Source: Streptantibioticus silvisoli
GTDB lineage: Bacteria > Actinomycetota > Actinomycetes > Streptomycetales > Streptomycetaceae
Direction of reading: 5' to 3'
Assembly (NCBI RefSeq): GCF_027947535.2
Contig: NZ_JAAGKO020000011.1
Location: forward strand, 62,001-126,000
DNA: 64,000 nucleotides
Both the position numbers and the translations under genes were made by a program. Of the stretch, positions 1 through 7,859 are shown in pieces. The notes below the pieces were generated by a model, which was not told the DNA's origin, ran no database searches, and was given only the letters and a program-made list of their open reading frames with translations. The stretch's first letter is position 1. Each line of letters opens with the position of its first letter.

Positions 1-247
1 CGGTCCGATCGCCGCACACGCCCGGGCGCCGCAGACCGTCGACCGCCGCAGCCGCCGCCAGGCACCGCGGACGGCCCCGCGCCGCGGTCCCCGCGCCGCA
101 GACCGTCAGTGGCCGCCGCGGAGCCCCCGGCACCGCGGACGCCCCTCCCCCGGACACCGGACCCCGACGCGGACACCGGGCCCCGACCCGAACCCCGGTG
201 CGGCCGGCGCCGCGCGGGCCTGTCAACCCGCGGAGCGGGCGGCCCCC
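1..247. repeat. Degenerate direct repeats at window edge, no gene
   Basis: No gene is seen in these 247 bases, which lie downstream of the leftward gene ending at 248. They hold degenerate direct repeats: a 15-base unit ending in GCAGACCGTC at 26-40 and 93-107, GGCACCGCGGACG at 61-73 and 129-141 (both about 67-68 bases apart), and a 19-base unit beginning CGGACACCGG twice in tandem at 151-169 and 170-188. The pattern suggests local slippage duplication in non-coding DNA. The left part is cut off by the window edge. Confidence 0.6.
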
Positions 248-1822
248 TCAGCCCGCGGAGCGGGCCTTGAAGGCGGCCTTGCGGGCCTCCTTGGCCACCG
301 AGCGGTCCGGGTGCAGGCGGCCGACGGCCTCCAGGACGGCGGCGGTGTCCGGGTGGTCGACCCGCCAGGCGGCGTCGAAGAAGCCGTCGTGCCGGGCGAC
401 GAGGTCGCGCACCAGGTCGGCCAGCAGTTCCGCGTCGTCGTCCACGTCGAGCTGGGCGGCCAGGGTGTCGACGGTGAGCCAGAAGACCATCGACTCGTCC
501 GGGGCCGGCACGTCGGACGCACCGCGTTCCACCAGCCAGACGCGGGCCAGGCCGCCGAGTTCGCGGTCGCCCAGCACCTCGCGCAGCGCGGGCTCGGCGC
601 GGATGTCCAGCCGGCTGAGCGTCTGCTGGCAGGCCAGCCGCCGGGCCGGGGCGCCGGTGCCCGTGCCGCGGGCCGCCGCCAGCAGCTCACCCGCCGCGAC
701 CCGCGGTTCGCGGTCGGCCAGCCAGCGCTCCGCCTCGTCGAACGCGGCGTCCTCGGGGTAGGAGACCAGCGCCGCCAGCAGGGTGGCGGCGTCCTCGCCG
801 GCCAGGTCGCCGACGACCGGCGCGGTGACGCCGGCCGCGCGCAGCCGTTCGCGCACCCCCAGCACGCCGAGCGGGGTCAGCCGGACCATGCCGTAGCGGG
901 AGACCTCCTCCTCGTCGAGCTCGTCGGGCACCGCCGGTTCCTCCTCGTCGGCGGCATCCTCCTCGATCAGCGCGTCGTCGACCGGCTGGTAGTCGACGAG
1001 GCCGGTGTCGGCCAGCAGCCGGAAGTGGTCGTCGAGGCGCATCATCGCCTCCGAGACCTCCTCCAGCACCGCGTCGGTCGGTACGTCCATGTCGTCCGGC
1101 ACGACCATGGACGCCGCCAGCACCGGCAGCGGCACGGCCTGGGCACCGGGGGCGGTGCCGGGCGGCGGGGAGCCGGCGGCGGCGGCCGGTACGGGTCCGG
1201 CCGGGGCGGTGGAGCGGCGGGCGGCGGACTCCTCCAGCGCGGTCAGCAGGTAGAGGTTGGCGAGCGCGCCGTCGAGGAAGGCGGCCTCCTCGCCGGGGTT
1301 CCAGGCCGGCTCGTCGGCGTCCCGGTCGGGTTCGCCGTCCGGGTCCGCATCACCGAAGAGATCGGCCAGCCCCGCGGAGGCCGCCTCGGCGAGCGCCGAC
1401 TCGAAGCCGGTCCGCCACAGGCCGAGTACGGCGGCCGGGTCGCCGGCACCGACGACCTCCAGCGTGCCGCCGGGCACCGCGGTGCCGGCCGGGGTGCCCG
1501 GGTCGGCCCCGGGGACGTGCGGGTCGTCGGCCGGCCCCGCGTCGGCCAGCTCGACGTCGACCAGGCCGGTGTCGACCGCGAACGCCCAGGCCTCGGTGGT
1601 CTCCGGCAGGCCGTCCGGATCGTCGGCGATGCCCAACTCGGCTGCGGCGCGCAGCAGTTCGGCCTCGACCAGCTCGGCGGCGGCGTCCACCGCGACCTGC
1701 GGCGCGGCCCAGCGGGCCAGCCGGACCGCCCGGTCGAAGAGCGGGGCGGCCAGCGCGAGTCGCGCGAGGTCGGCGTCGGGCAGCAGCCGCACCGGCGGCA
1801 TGTCGCGGCTGTCAGCGGGCAT
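248..1822 (-). CDS. Conserved hypothetical protein, acidic, cytoplasmic
   Basis: A 524-residue protein of unknown function. It starts at ATG 1822 with GAGGAG about 11 bases upstream and ends at 248. No signal peptide, membrane segment, P-loop or metal-binding cluster is visible. It is rich in Ala, Asp and Glu, with a strongly acidic stretch near residues 290-310 (runs such as DEEEP and DELDEEE) followed by a Leu-rich segment (RLTPLGVLGVRERL) that could be a small winged-helix or repeat fold. Third-position GC and an uninterrupted frame on this strand support it as the real gene over the overlapping plus-strand frames. It is divergent from the secreted nuclease. I do not recognise a family. 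Confidence 0.75.
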   Translation of the reverse strand: MPADSRDMPPVRLLPDADLARLALAAPLFDRAVRLARWAAPQVAVDAAAELVEAELLRAAAELGIADDPDGLPETTEAWAFAVDTGLVDVELADAGPADDPHVPGADPGTPAGTAVPGGTLEVVGAGDPAAVLGLWRTGFESALAEAASAGLADLFGDADPDGEPDRDADEPAWNPGEEAAFLDGALANLYLLTALEESAARRSTAPAGPVPAAAAGSPPPGTAPGAQAVPLPVLAASMVVPDDMDVPTDAVLEEVSEAMMRLDDHFRLLADTGLVDYQPVDDALIEEDAADEEEPAVPDELDEEEVSRYGMVRLTPLGVLGVRERLRAAGVTAPVVGDLAGEDAATLLAALVSYPEDAAFDEAERWLADREPRVAAGELLAAARGTGTGAPARRLACQQTLSRLDIRAEPALREVLGDRELGGLARVWLVERGASDVPAPDESMVFWLTVDTLAAQLDVDDDAELLADLVRDLVARHDGFFDAAWRVDHPDTAAVLEAVGRLHPDRSVAKEARKAAFKARSAG

Positions 1823-1941
1823 CGGGGTTGGTCTCCTCGTACACGTGGTACACGGGCTCGGTCCCGGCCCCGGGGCCGGAAGGCGGCGCCACGGGGCGGG
1901 TGCGGCATCAAGCGTAGACGTATTCGCGCGGCCGGCGTCCG

Positions 1942-1985
1942 GTTCACCGGCGGGTCTCCCGGCGTTCGCCTGTTCTCTCTTGACA
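1942..1985 (+). promoter_or_regulatory. PHO-box-like direct repeats abutting a TTGACA -35 box
   Basis: Three heptamers occur at exact 11-base phasing: GTTCACC (1942-1948), GGTCTCC (1953-1959) and GTTCGCC (1964-1970). A TTGACA hexamer follows at 1980-1985. Known Streptomyces PhoP-binding PHO boxes are tandem 11-base direct repeats with a GTTCACC-like core placed just upstream of, or over, the -35 region. The downstream gene encodes a secreted nuclease/phosphatase-type protein, which fits phosphate scavenging. No convincing -10 hexamer was found (GAGATT at 2004-2009 is a weak candidate). PhoP control is an inference. Confidence 0.6.
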
Positions 1986-2086
1986 ACTGGGGCGAATCGG
2001 CAGGAGATTTACGCGCGTAGAGATCGCTGGCCGGAATCCGCCGCCCGATCGCGCACCCCCTCTTCTCCCGTCCCCGGAGGACTTCC

Positions 2087-3916
2087 GTGACCCCTCGTCG
2101 CCACCTGCGCAGACCCGTGACGGTCAGTGCGCTGTCCGCCGCCGCGATCGCCGCCGGACTGCTGATCGCTCCCGCGCAGGCCTCGGCGGACCAGGTCCGC
2201 ATCCACGACATCCAGGGCTCCACCCGCCTGTCCCCGCTGGCCGGGCAGACCGTCAGCGACGTACCGGGCGTGGTCACCGGGGTGCGGACCTACGGCTCCA
2301 ACAAGGGTTTCTGGCTCCAGGACCCGCAGCCGGACGACAACCCGGCCACCAGCGAGGGCATCTTCGTCTACACCTCCGCCACCCCCACGGTGAAGGTCGG
2401 TGACAGCGTGACGGTGACCGGCACCGTCGACGAGTACTACCCGGGCGGCGCCTCCACCGGCGTGCAGTCCATCACCGAACTGGGCGGCAAGCCGGTCGTC
2501 ACCGTCGTCTCCTCCGGCAACCCGGTGCCCGCCCCGGTCGTGCTGGACGCCAAGGACATCCCCGACGCGTACGCCCCGGACGCGGCCGGCGCGAACATCG
2601 AGCCGCTGACGCTCCAGCCGAAGAAGTACGCGCTCGACCTGTTCGAGTCGCTGGAGGACATGAACGTCGAGGTCGACAACGCGCGGGTCGTCGGACCGAC
2701 CGACGCGTACAGCGAGTTGTGGGTGACCGCCAAGCCCGGCCAGGAGCCGACCCGGCGCGGCGGCACGGTCTACGAGGGCTACGACAACCCCAACTCCGGC
2801 CGTATTCAGGTGCAGTCGCTCATCCCGACCGCGCAGGCCGCCTTCCCGCAGGCCGACACCGGCGACGAGCTGACCGGCGCCACCACCGGCCCGCTGGACT
2901 ACAACCAGTACGGCGGCTACACCATCGCGGCCAACGCGATCGGCACGCTGAAGTCCGGCGGTCTGAAGCCCGAGGTCACCGCCAAGCAGAAGAAGGACCA
3001 GCTCGCGCTGGCCACCTACAACGTGGAGAACCTGGCGCCCGGCGACCCCGACAGCAAGTACACCGCGCTGGCCGCCGGCGTCGTCGACAACCTCCAGTCC
3101 CCCGACATCGTCGCGCTGGAGGAGATCCAGGACAACGACGGCGCCACCGACGACGGCGTGGTGGCCTGCGACCAGACCGTGCAGAAGTTCGTCGACGCCA
3201 TCAAGGCGGCCGGCGGGCCGGCCTACGACTGGCGCTCGATCAACCCGGTCAACGACCAGGACGGCGGCGAGCCCGGCGGCAACATCCGCCAGGTCTTCCT
3301 GTTCAACCCGGCGCGCGTCAGCTTCGACGACATCCCCGGCGGCGACTCCACCACCGCGGTCGGGGTCGCCAAGGACCACGGCCAGGCGCGGCTGACCACC
3401 TCCCCGGGCCGTATCGACCCGGCGGACTCCGCCTGGACCGCCAGCCGCAAGCCGCTGGTGGGGCAGTTCGAGTTCCAGGGCAAGCGGGTCTTCGTCATCG
3501 CCAACCACCTGGTGGCCAAGCTCGGCGACCAGGGCCTCGACAGCCGCTTCCAGCCGGCCACCCAGTCGAGCATGGCGCAGCGCCTCCAGCAGGCGCAGGT
3601 GGAGAACGGCTTCGTCAAGCAGCTGCTGGCGGTCGACAAGCACGCCGACGTCGTCGCGCTCGGCGACCTCAACGACTTCCAGTTCTCCCCGGCGCTGGCC
3701 CAGCTGACCGACGGCGGCGTGCTGAAGGACCTGATCACCACCCTGCCGGTCAAGGAGCGCTACTCCTACGACTACGAGGGCAACTCCGAGGTGCTGGACC
3801 ACATCCTGACCAGCCCGGCGCTGACGAACGCGCAGTACGACGTGGTGCACATCAACGCCGAGTTCGCGCACCAGACCAGCGACCACGACCCGCAGGTCGT
3901 CCGGGTCCGGCCGTGA
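2087..3916 (+). CDS. Secreted endonuclease/exonuclease/phosphatase family protein
   Basis: A 609-residue exported enzyme, probably an extracellular nuclease or phosphodiesterase. GTG 2087 is preceded by CCGGAGGA at good distance. Residues 1-32 form a Sec signal peptide (Arg-rich start, hydrophobic core, AQASA cleavage region). Residues about 50-200 look like the nuclease-associated OB-fold domain (FWLQDP, VGDSVTVTGTV). From about residue 305 there is an exonuclease-endonuclease-phosphatase domain: ATYNVENL, the metal-binding Glu in LEEIQDNDG (about 344), NHLVAK (about 473), GDLNDFQFSP (about 525), EVLDHIL and the terminal SDHDP with the catalytic His (about 598). All key residues are present, so it is probably active. 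The upstream PHO-box-like repeats suggest phosphate-starvation control, with released nucleic acid as a phosphate source. The exact substrate cannot be told from sequence. Confidence 0.92.
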   Translation: MTPRRHLRRPVTVSALSAAAIAAGLLIAPAQASADQVRIHDIQGSTRLSPLAGQTVSDVPGVVTGVRTYGSNKGFWLQDPQPDDNPATSEGIFVYTSATPTVKVGDSVTVTGTVDEYYPGGASTGVQSITELGGKPVVTVVSSGNPVPAPVVLDAKDIPDAYAPDAAGANIEPLTLQPKKYALDLFESLEDMNVEVDNARVVGPTDAYSELWVTAKPGQEPTRRGGTVYEGYDNPNSGRIQVQSLIPTAQAAFPQADTGDELTGATTGPLDYNQYGGYTIAANAIGTLKSGGLKPEVTAKQKKDQLALATYNVENLAPGDPDSKYTALAAGVVDNLQSPDIVALEEIQDNDGATDDGVVACDQTVQKFVDAIKAAGGPAYDWRSINPVNDQDGGEPGGNIRQVFLFNPARVSFDDIPGGDSTTAVGVAKDHGQARLTTSPGRIDPADSAWTASRKPLVGQFEFQGKRVFVIANHLVAKLGDQGLDSRFQPATQSSMAQRLQQAQVENGFVKQLLAVDKHADVVALGDLNDFQFSPALAQLTDGGVLKDLITTLPVKERYSYDYEGNSEVLDHILTSPALTNAQYDVVHINAEFAHQTSDHDPQVVRVRP

Positions 3917-3938
3917 CCGCCCGGCGGTAGCGCACGAC

Positions 3939-3990
3939 GCGAAGGGCCCGCACCGGCCGTGCTCGGCAGCTCCCGGTGCGGGCCCTTCGC
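3939..3990. terminator. Bidirectional hairpin terminator, nuclease/dapD
   Basis: A perfect 18-base inverted repeat (3939-3956 paired with 3973-3990; loop 3957-3972) lies between the convergent nuclease gene and dapD. It has no U-tract, as is usual for Streptomyces terminators, and its position lets it serve both strands. Confidence 0.85.
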
Positions 3991-3998
3991 GTTCGCCG

Positions 3999-4988
3999 TC
4001 AGTTGTGGCTGTGCAGCACGGAGTTCAGGCCGCCCCAGGAGCCGGTACGCGGCCGGGCCTCGACACGGCCGGTCCGGGAGTGGCGGATGTAGAGCAGGTT
4101 CTCGGCGCCGGACAGCTGCTGCGCCTTGACGACCTCGCCGTCGGGCAGCGTGACCAGGGTGCCGGCGGTGAGGTAGAGGCCGGCCTCGACCACGCAGTTG
4201 TCGCCGACCGAGATGCCCAGGCCCGACTCGGCGCCCAGCAGGCAGCCCTTGCCGACCGAGACGATCTGCTTGCCGCCGCCGGACAGCGTGCCCATGATCG
4301 ACGCGCCACCGCCCACGTCGGAGCCGTCACCGACGACGACGCCCTGGCTGATACGGCCCTCGACCATGGAGGTGCCGAGCGTGCCGGCGTTGAAGTTGCA
4401 GAAGCCCTCGTGCATGACGGTGGTGCCGGCCGCCAGGTGGGCGCCGAGCCGGACCCGGTCGGCGTCGGCGATCCGCACGCCGGACGGCACGACGTAGTCG
4501 GTCATCCGGGGGAACTTGTCGACGCCGTACACCGACAGGTGCAGTCCGGCGGCGCGGGCGGCGAGCCGGGCGCTGTCGACCGAGCCGGCCGGCACCGGGC
4601 CGAGCGAGGTCCACGCGACGTTGGCCAGCAGGCCGAAGACGCCGTCCAGGTTCTGTTCGTTGGGCCGCACCAGGCGGTGGCTGAGCAGGTGCAGCCGCAG
4701 GTAGACGTCGTGCGTGTCGAGCGGCTTGTCCTCCAGCGAGCCGATCACCGTGCGCACCGCGACCACCTCGACGCCGCGCCGGGCGTCCCGGCCGAGCGCG
4801 TCCGGGGCGGCGGCGCCCAGCAGTTCGGCGGCGCGGTCGGCCGACAGCCGCTCGGAGCCGGCCGGGCCGGGCCGCTCGACCAGTTCCGGCGCCGGGAACC
4901 AGGTGTCGAGGACGGTGCCGTCGTCGGCGATCGTGGCGAGCCCGGCGGCTGCGGCACCGGTGGCGCGGGAGGCGGTCGTTTCAGTCAT
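3999..4988 (-). CDS. dapD: Tetrahydrodipicolinate N-succinyltransferase
   Basis: A 329-residue actinobacterial-type DapD. It transfers succinyl from succinyl-CoA to tetrahydrodipicolinate in the succinylase branch of meso-diaminopimelate and lysine synthesis, in the cytosol, and so feeds peptidoglycan. The N-terminal half (residues about 1-150) is the actinobacterial helical domain. From about 165 the hexapeptide-repeat left-handed beta helix is readable ([76 protein letters not shown]), the cofactor-binding trimer fold. Length matches the family. Start ATG 4988 follows TAGCGT by seven bases with no Shine-Dalgarno, so a leaderless mRNA is likely. It stands alone, convergent with the nuclease. 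Confidence 0.95.
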   Translation of the reverse strand: MTETTASRATGAAAAGLATIADDGTVLDTWFPAPELVERPGPAGSERLSADRAAELLGAAAPDALGRDARRGVEVVAVRTVIGSLEDKPLDTHDVYLRLHLLSHRLVRPNEQNLDGVFGLLANVAWTSLGPVPAGSVDSARLAARAAGLHLSVYGVDKFPRMTDYVVPSGVRIADADRVRLGAHLAAGTTVMHEGFCNFNAGTLGTSMVEGRISQGVVVGDGSDVGGGASIMGTLSGGGKQIVSVGKGCLLGAESGLGISVGDNCVVEAGLYLTAGTLVTLPDGEVVKAQQLSGAENLLYIRHSRTGRVEARPRTGSWGGLNSVLHSHN

Positions 4989-4995
4989 GCCCCGA

Positions 4996-5001
4996 ACGCT
5001 A
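4996..5001 (-). promoter_or_regulatory. -10 element, leaderless dapD
   Basis: TAGCGT (minus strand) lies seven bases before the dapD ATG. This spacing puts +1 at or next to the start codon. No good -35 was found. Confidence 0.5.
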
Positions 5002-5079
5002 GCCGCTGACCGGCGTGAACACCCAGCCGGGTCCGGACGGCGGGCGCGTCAGGGGCCCGCGGGCGGCGTCGGGGGCGCG

Positions 5080-5403
5080 TCAGGGCGAGGAACTGCCGAG
5101 GTTGATCACGACGACGCCCGCGATGACCAGGGCGATGCCCAGCATCTTCAGCGGCGTCGCCGACTCGTGCAGGAAGGCGATCCCGATGGCGGCGATCAGC
5201 GCGGTGCCGGCCGCCGACCAGATCGCGTAGACGGTACCGACCTCCAGGCTGCGCAGCGTCTGGGCCAGCAGGTAGAACGACAGGCCGTAGCCGGCGATCA
5301 CCGCGAGCGACGGCCACAGCCGGGTGAAGCCCTCGGCGAACTTCAGCGCGGTGGTCGCGAGCACCTCGGAGACGATGGCGCCCGCCAGCAGGACGTAGGG
5401 CAT
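5080..5403 (-). CDS. Small multidrug resistance (SMR) family transporter
   Basis: A 107-residue four-helix inner-membrane protein of the EmrE/QacE type, which exports lipophilic cations or small guanidinium-like compounds in exchange for protons as a dual-topology dimer. The essential membrane-embedded Glu is E13 in helix 1 (AIVSEVLATTALK), with Y59 and W62 in the conserved TVYAIWSAAGT helix 3. These match the Qac-type signature better than the guanidine-exporter (Gdx) type, though substrate cannot be settled. Length is typical. The ATG at 5403 sits seven bases after TAGGCT, with no Shine-Dalgarno. A pair of GGCATGCC palindromes surrounds this promoter. It is a single gene, not paired with a second SMR subunit. 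Confidence 0.93.
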   Translation of the reverse strand: MPYVLLAGAIVSEVLATTALKFAEGFTRLWPSLAVIAGYGLSFYLLAQTLRSLEVGTVYAIWSAAGTALIAAIGIAFLHESATPLKMLGIALVIAGVVVINLGSSSP

Positions 5404-5437
5404 GCCCGCGAGCCTATGCGCTGCTCACGGGCATGCC
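5399..5437. promoter_or_regulatory. Paired GGCATGCC palindromes around the SMR promoter
   Basis: Ten-base arms (5399-5408 and 5428-5437) form an inverted repeat. Each contains the perfect 8-base palindrome GGCATGCC, at 5399-5406 and 5430-5437, with centres 31 bases apart (close to three helical turns). The minus-strand -10 TAGGCT (5411-5416) lies between them and the SMR start codon lies inside the left arm. This looks like a repressor operator; an RNA hairpin is an alternative only if a longer transcript exists. Confidence 0.5.
5411..5416 (-). promoter_or_regulatory. -10 element, leaderless SMR gene
   Basis: TAGGCT (minus strand) stands seven bases before the ATG of the SMR gene, the leaderless arrangement seen repeatedly in this window. 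Confidence 0.5.
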
Positions 5438-5500
5438 GGGGCCGGGTGGCCCGGCGGCCTCGGGGGCCGGGGGCGCAAGGGGCTCAGGGGCCCGGGAGCC

Positions 5501-6892
5501 TCAGAGGGTGAACCAGGTGGTGCGGGACTTCTGCCACTCGGTCTGGTCGAGGTCCTTCGCCTCGGTGCCGTCCCCGTACAGGTCGGCGGAGCCGTCGTCC
5601 TGGACCAGCTGGACGACCGGGGAGGGCTGGGTGAGGTCGGGCACCGTGATGATGTCCTCCCACCCGCCGTACTCGGTGGGCACCGTCATCAGCTTGGCGG
5701 GCGCGTCGGCGGGCACCCCGTCCCAGGAGTACAGCACGTACGGTTCGGTGTTGTCGTCGGCGGCCCAGGAGCCGGCGATGATCAGGTACTGGTTCTGCGC
5801 GTTCTTGCGGATGTCGCGGAAGCTGAGGCCGCCGAGGTCCATCTCGACCGGGTCGCCGAAGGTGGCGTGGGTGGCGGTCTGCGGCGATCCGGAGACCAGC
5901 TGGCCCATGTCGGTGACCGGCACCAGCAGCGCCTTGCCGTCACCGGCCGGCGGCACGAGCGGGGCGCGGAAGGCGATGTAGGCGGTGCTGGTGGAGCCGG
6001 CGGCGAACTCCAGGCCCTCGACGTTGAAGCCGTTGGCCTCCTTGGGTATCTGGCCCGCCGCGCTGCCGGCCGCGAAGCCGAAGCGGTTGCCGTTGGCCTG
6101 GTCCCAGGCGACCAGGTCGTCGCGCAGGCCGGTGTAGTAGCCGCCGAAGGTCAGCCCGGCGGTGGCGCCGGAGCCGGTGACGTTCGTGGTGAACAGGATG
6201 GCGCGGTCCGGCTCCAGCTTGCCGTCCTTGTTGTTGCCCATCGAGCCGGTCCAGTAGATGGTGTCGCCGACCCGGGCGGCGGCCTCCAGGTCCAGCTCGT
6301 CGTCGTCGGACAGGCCGAGCTGGGAGCTGAAGTCCCAGGTCTTCACCGGTGCGCCGGAGGTCTGGTCCTGGTAGAGCCGCAGGGTGTTGTTCTCGTCGTC
6401 GCCGACGACGGTGTAGCCGCCGCCCAGGTCGACGGCGGCCGAGGCGTCGGCGGCGCCGGTCCAGTACCGGGTCTGCGCGGCGTCCTGCACGGACGGCGAG
6501 GCGGCGTAGTGCAGCGTGGTGGTGGCGGTCTTGCCGCCCCCGCCGGTGACCTCCAGGGTGACGTCGGTCTCGCCCTGGCCCTCGGCGGCGATCGCCACGG
6601 TCCGGGTGGCGCCGGTGCCGGTGATCGTCACGTCGCCCGGCTGTGCGACCGACTTGCCGGTGGTGTGGGTGGCGGTCACCGTCAGCTGTGCGGCGGTCGC
6701 CCCGCTCTGCGAGACGGTCACGGTCGCCACCGGGTCGCCGGTGGAGCCGACGGCGCCGGACAGGTAGGAGTCGGCCAGCTTGATGTCCGGGGTGCCATAG
6801 CTCGACGCGTGGGCGGTACCGCCCAGCAGCGGCGCCGCCAGCAAAGTGGCCACCACGGCCACGTACCGGGCAGAACGCGGGTAAGTCCGCAC
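5501..6892 (-). CDS. Secreted protein of unknown function, beta-propeller-like
   Basis: A 463-residue exported protein. GTG 6892 has a GAAGGGA ribosome site. Residues 1-29 are a Sec signal peptide (RSARYVAVVATLLAAPLLGGTAHA). Residues about 35-140 are a Thr/Val-rich Ig-like domain (VATVTVSQSGATAAQLTVTA). The remainder resembles the DUF3616-type extracytoplasmic propeller: YTVVGDDENNTLRLY, DLEAAARVGDTIYWTGSMGNNKDGK, RDDLVAWDQANGN, GFNVEGLEF, LSFRDIRKN, YVLYSWDG. The clustered Asp and Asn suggest calcium binding. No catalytic triad is evident. It is the last gene before the suf terminator region and is transcribed away from it, with no operon partner. The family assignment is from remembered motif similarity and is moderate. 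Confidence 0.85.
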   Translation of the reverse strand: MRTYPRSARYVAVVATLLAAPLLGGTAHASSYGTPDIKLADSYLSGAVGSTGDPVATVTVSQSGATAAQLTVTATHTTGKSVAQPGDVTITGTGATRTVAIAAEGQGETDVTLEVTGGGGKTATTTLHYAASPSVQDAAQTRYWTGAADASAAVDLGGGYTVVGDDENNTLRLYQDQTSGAPVKTWDFSSQLGLSDDDELDLEAAARVGDTIYWTGSMGNNKDGKLEPDRAILFTTNVTGSGATAGLTFGGYYTGLRDDLVAWDQANGNRFGFAAGSAAGQIPKEANGFNVEGLEFAAGSTSTAYIAFRAPLVPPAGDGKALLVPVTDMGQLVSGSPQTATHATFGDPVEMDLGGLSFRDIRKNAQNQYLIIAGSWAADDNTEPYVLYSWDGVPADAPAKLMTVPTEYGGWEDIITVPDLTQPSPVVQLVQDDGSADLYGDGTEAKDLDQTEWQKSRTTWFTL

Positions 6893-6992
6893 GACGATCC
6901 CTTCCGACGGTGAACGGTCCTCGGCAAGTATCCGCTGCCGGGGTCAACTCCCGGCGGACTACGGGCGGATACCGGCTGAACGCCGAACGACG

Positions 6993-7025
6993 CGACCCCC
7001 GCCCGGAGGTACCGGACGGGGGTCG
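6993..7025 (-). terminator. suf operon terminator
   Basis: A stem of nine perfect pairs (6993-7001 with 7017-7025), extended by four more after one mismatch, with a five-base loop. It lies 20 bases past the stop of the last suf gene on the minus strand. Confidence 0.75.
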
Positions 7026-7044
7026 TGCGGGGCCGCTGGGACCG

Positions 7045-7377
7045 TCAGACGTTGAAGCCGAGAGCGCGCAGCTGGTCGCGGCCCTCGTCGGTGATCTTGT
7101 CGGGGCCCCACGGGGGCATCCAGACCCAGTTGATCTTCAGTTCCTCCACCAGGCCGTCGGTGGCGCTGCGGGCCTGGTCCTCGATGACGTCGGTCAGCGG
7201 GCAGGCCGCCGAGGTGAGCGTCATGTCGAGGGTGGCGATGTTGGCCTCGTCGATGTGGATGCCGTAGATCAGGCCGAGGTTGACGACGTCGATACCGAGT
7301 TCGGGGTCGACGACGTCGTACAGGGCCTCGCGAATGTCCTCCTCGGACACCGCGGCGGCGGTCGTGTTGTCGGTCAT
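7045..7377 (-). CDS. sufT: SufT / DUF59 (MIP18-like) iron-sulfur assembly factor
   Basis: A 110-residue cytosolic protein of the PaaD/MIP18 family, which helps mature Fe-S proteins. Start ATG 7377 was chosen because ATG overlaps the TGA of sufU by four bases (ATGA); longer frames would run into sufU. Visible features are DVVDPELGIDVVNLGLIYGI near residues 21-40 and the conserved Cys in LTSAACPLTDVIEDQA. It is the last gene of the suf operon, followed by a strong hairpin. In the family this protein is an accessory carrier or maturation factor, needed mainly when demand for Fe-S clusters is high. Confidence 0.93.
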   Translation of the reverse strand: MTDNTTAAAVSEEDIREALYDVVDPELGIDVVNLGLIYGIHIDEANIATLDMTLTSAACPLTDVIEDQARSATDGLVEELKINWVWMPPWGPDKITDEGRDQLRALGFNV

Positions 7378-7829
7378 ACTGACTCCTCCACGGACAGCGC
7401 CTGCGCGGTCGCGTCCTTCCATGCCATCCAGCTCAGCAACGCGCACTTCACGCGCGCCGGGTACTTGGAGACGCCGGCGAACGCGACCGCGTCCTCCAGC
7501 ACCTCCTCCATCGCGTCGTCCGGCTCGATCCGGCCCTTGGACTGCATCAGCTCCAGGAAGACCCCCTGGATCCGCTGCGCGTCGGCGATCTCCTTGCCGA
7601 CCAGCAGGTCGTTGAGCACCGAGGCGCTGGCCTGGCTGATGGAGCAGCCCTGGCCCTCGTAGGAGACGTCCTCGATGGTCGACCCCTTGAGCTTCACCCG
7701 AAGGGTGATCTCATCGCCACACGTCGGATTGACGTGGTGCACCTCGGCGTCGCCGTCCCGCAAGCCCCGGCCGTGCGGGTGCTTGTAGTGGTCCAGGATG
7801 ACGTCCTGGTACATCGAATCCAGCTTCAC
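7374..7829 (-). CDS. sufU: SufU, sulfur acceptor for SufS
   Basis: A 151-residue SufU. In Gram-positive SUF systems SufU accepts persulfide sulfur from the SufS cysteine desulfurase through a zinc-bound cysteine, rather than acting as a scaffold. The three conserved Cys are in NPTCGDE, GQGCSISQAS and KCALLSW, and the conserved Asp lies in the NPTCGDE loop. The start is MKLDSMYQDVILDHY. Its stop overlaps the sufT start by four bases and it follows sufS closely (about 30 bases), so it belongs to the same transcript and its product partners with SufS. Confidence 0.96.
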   Translation of the reverse strand: MKLDSMYQDVILDHYKHPHGRGLRDGDAEVHHVNPTCGDEITLRVKLKGSTIEDVSYEGQGCSISQASASVLNDLLVGKEIADAQRIQGVFLELMQSKGRIEPDDAMEEVLEDAVAFAGVSKYPARVKCALLSWMAWKDATAQALSVEESV

Positions 7830-7859
7830 GCGGCAGCCCCAATAACCCGCTTCGTCAAT

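Noticed and set aside
311-2020. Long plus-strand frame antisense to the first gene (569 residues)
   Set aside because: It is a shadow of 248-1822: composition is Gly/Arg/Val-rich without domains, and it has no ribosome site.
2009-3886. 625-residue minus-strand frame opposite the secreted nuclease
   Set aside because: Only a high-GC mirror frame. The plus-strand protein has a signal peptide and full catalytic motifs.
5399-5437. Guanidine riboswitch before the SMR gene
   Set aside because: The -10 lies seven bases from the ATG, so there is no leader to form an aptamer; the protein also looks Qac-type rather than guanidine-exporting.
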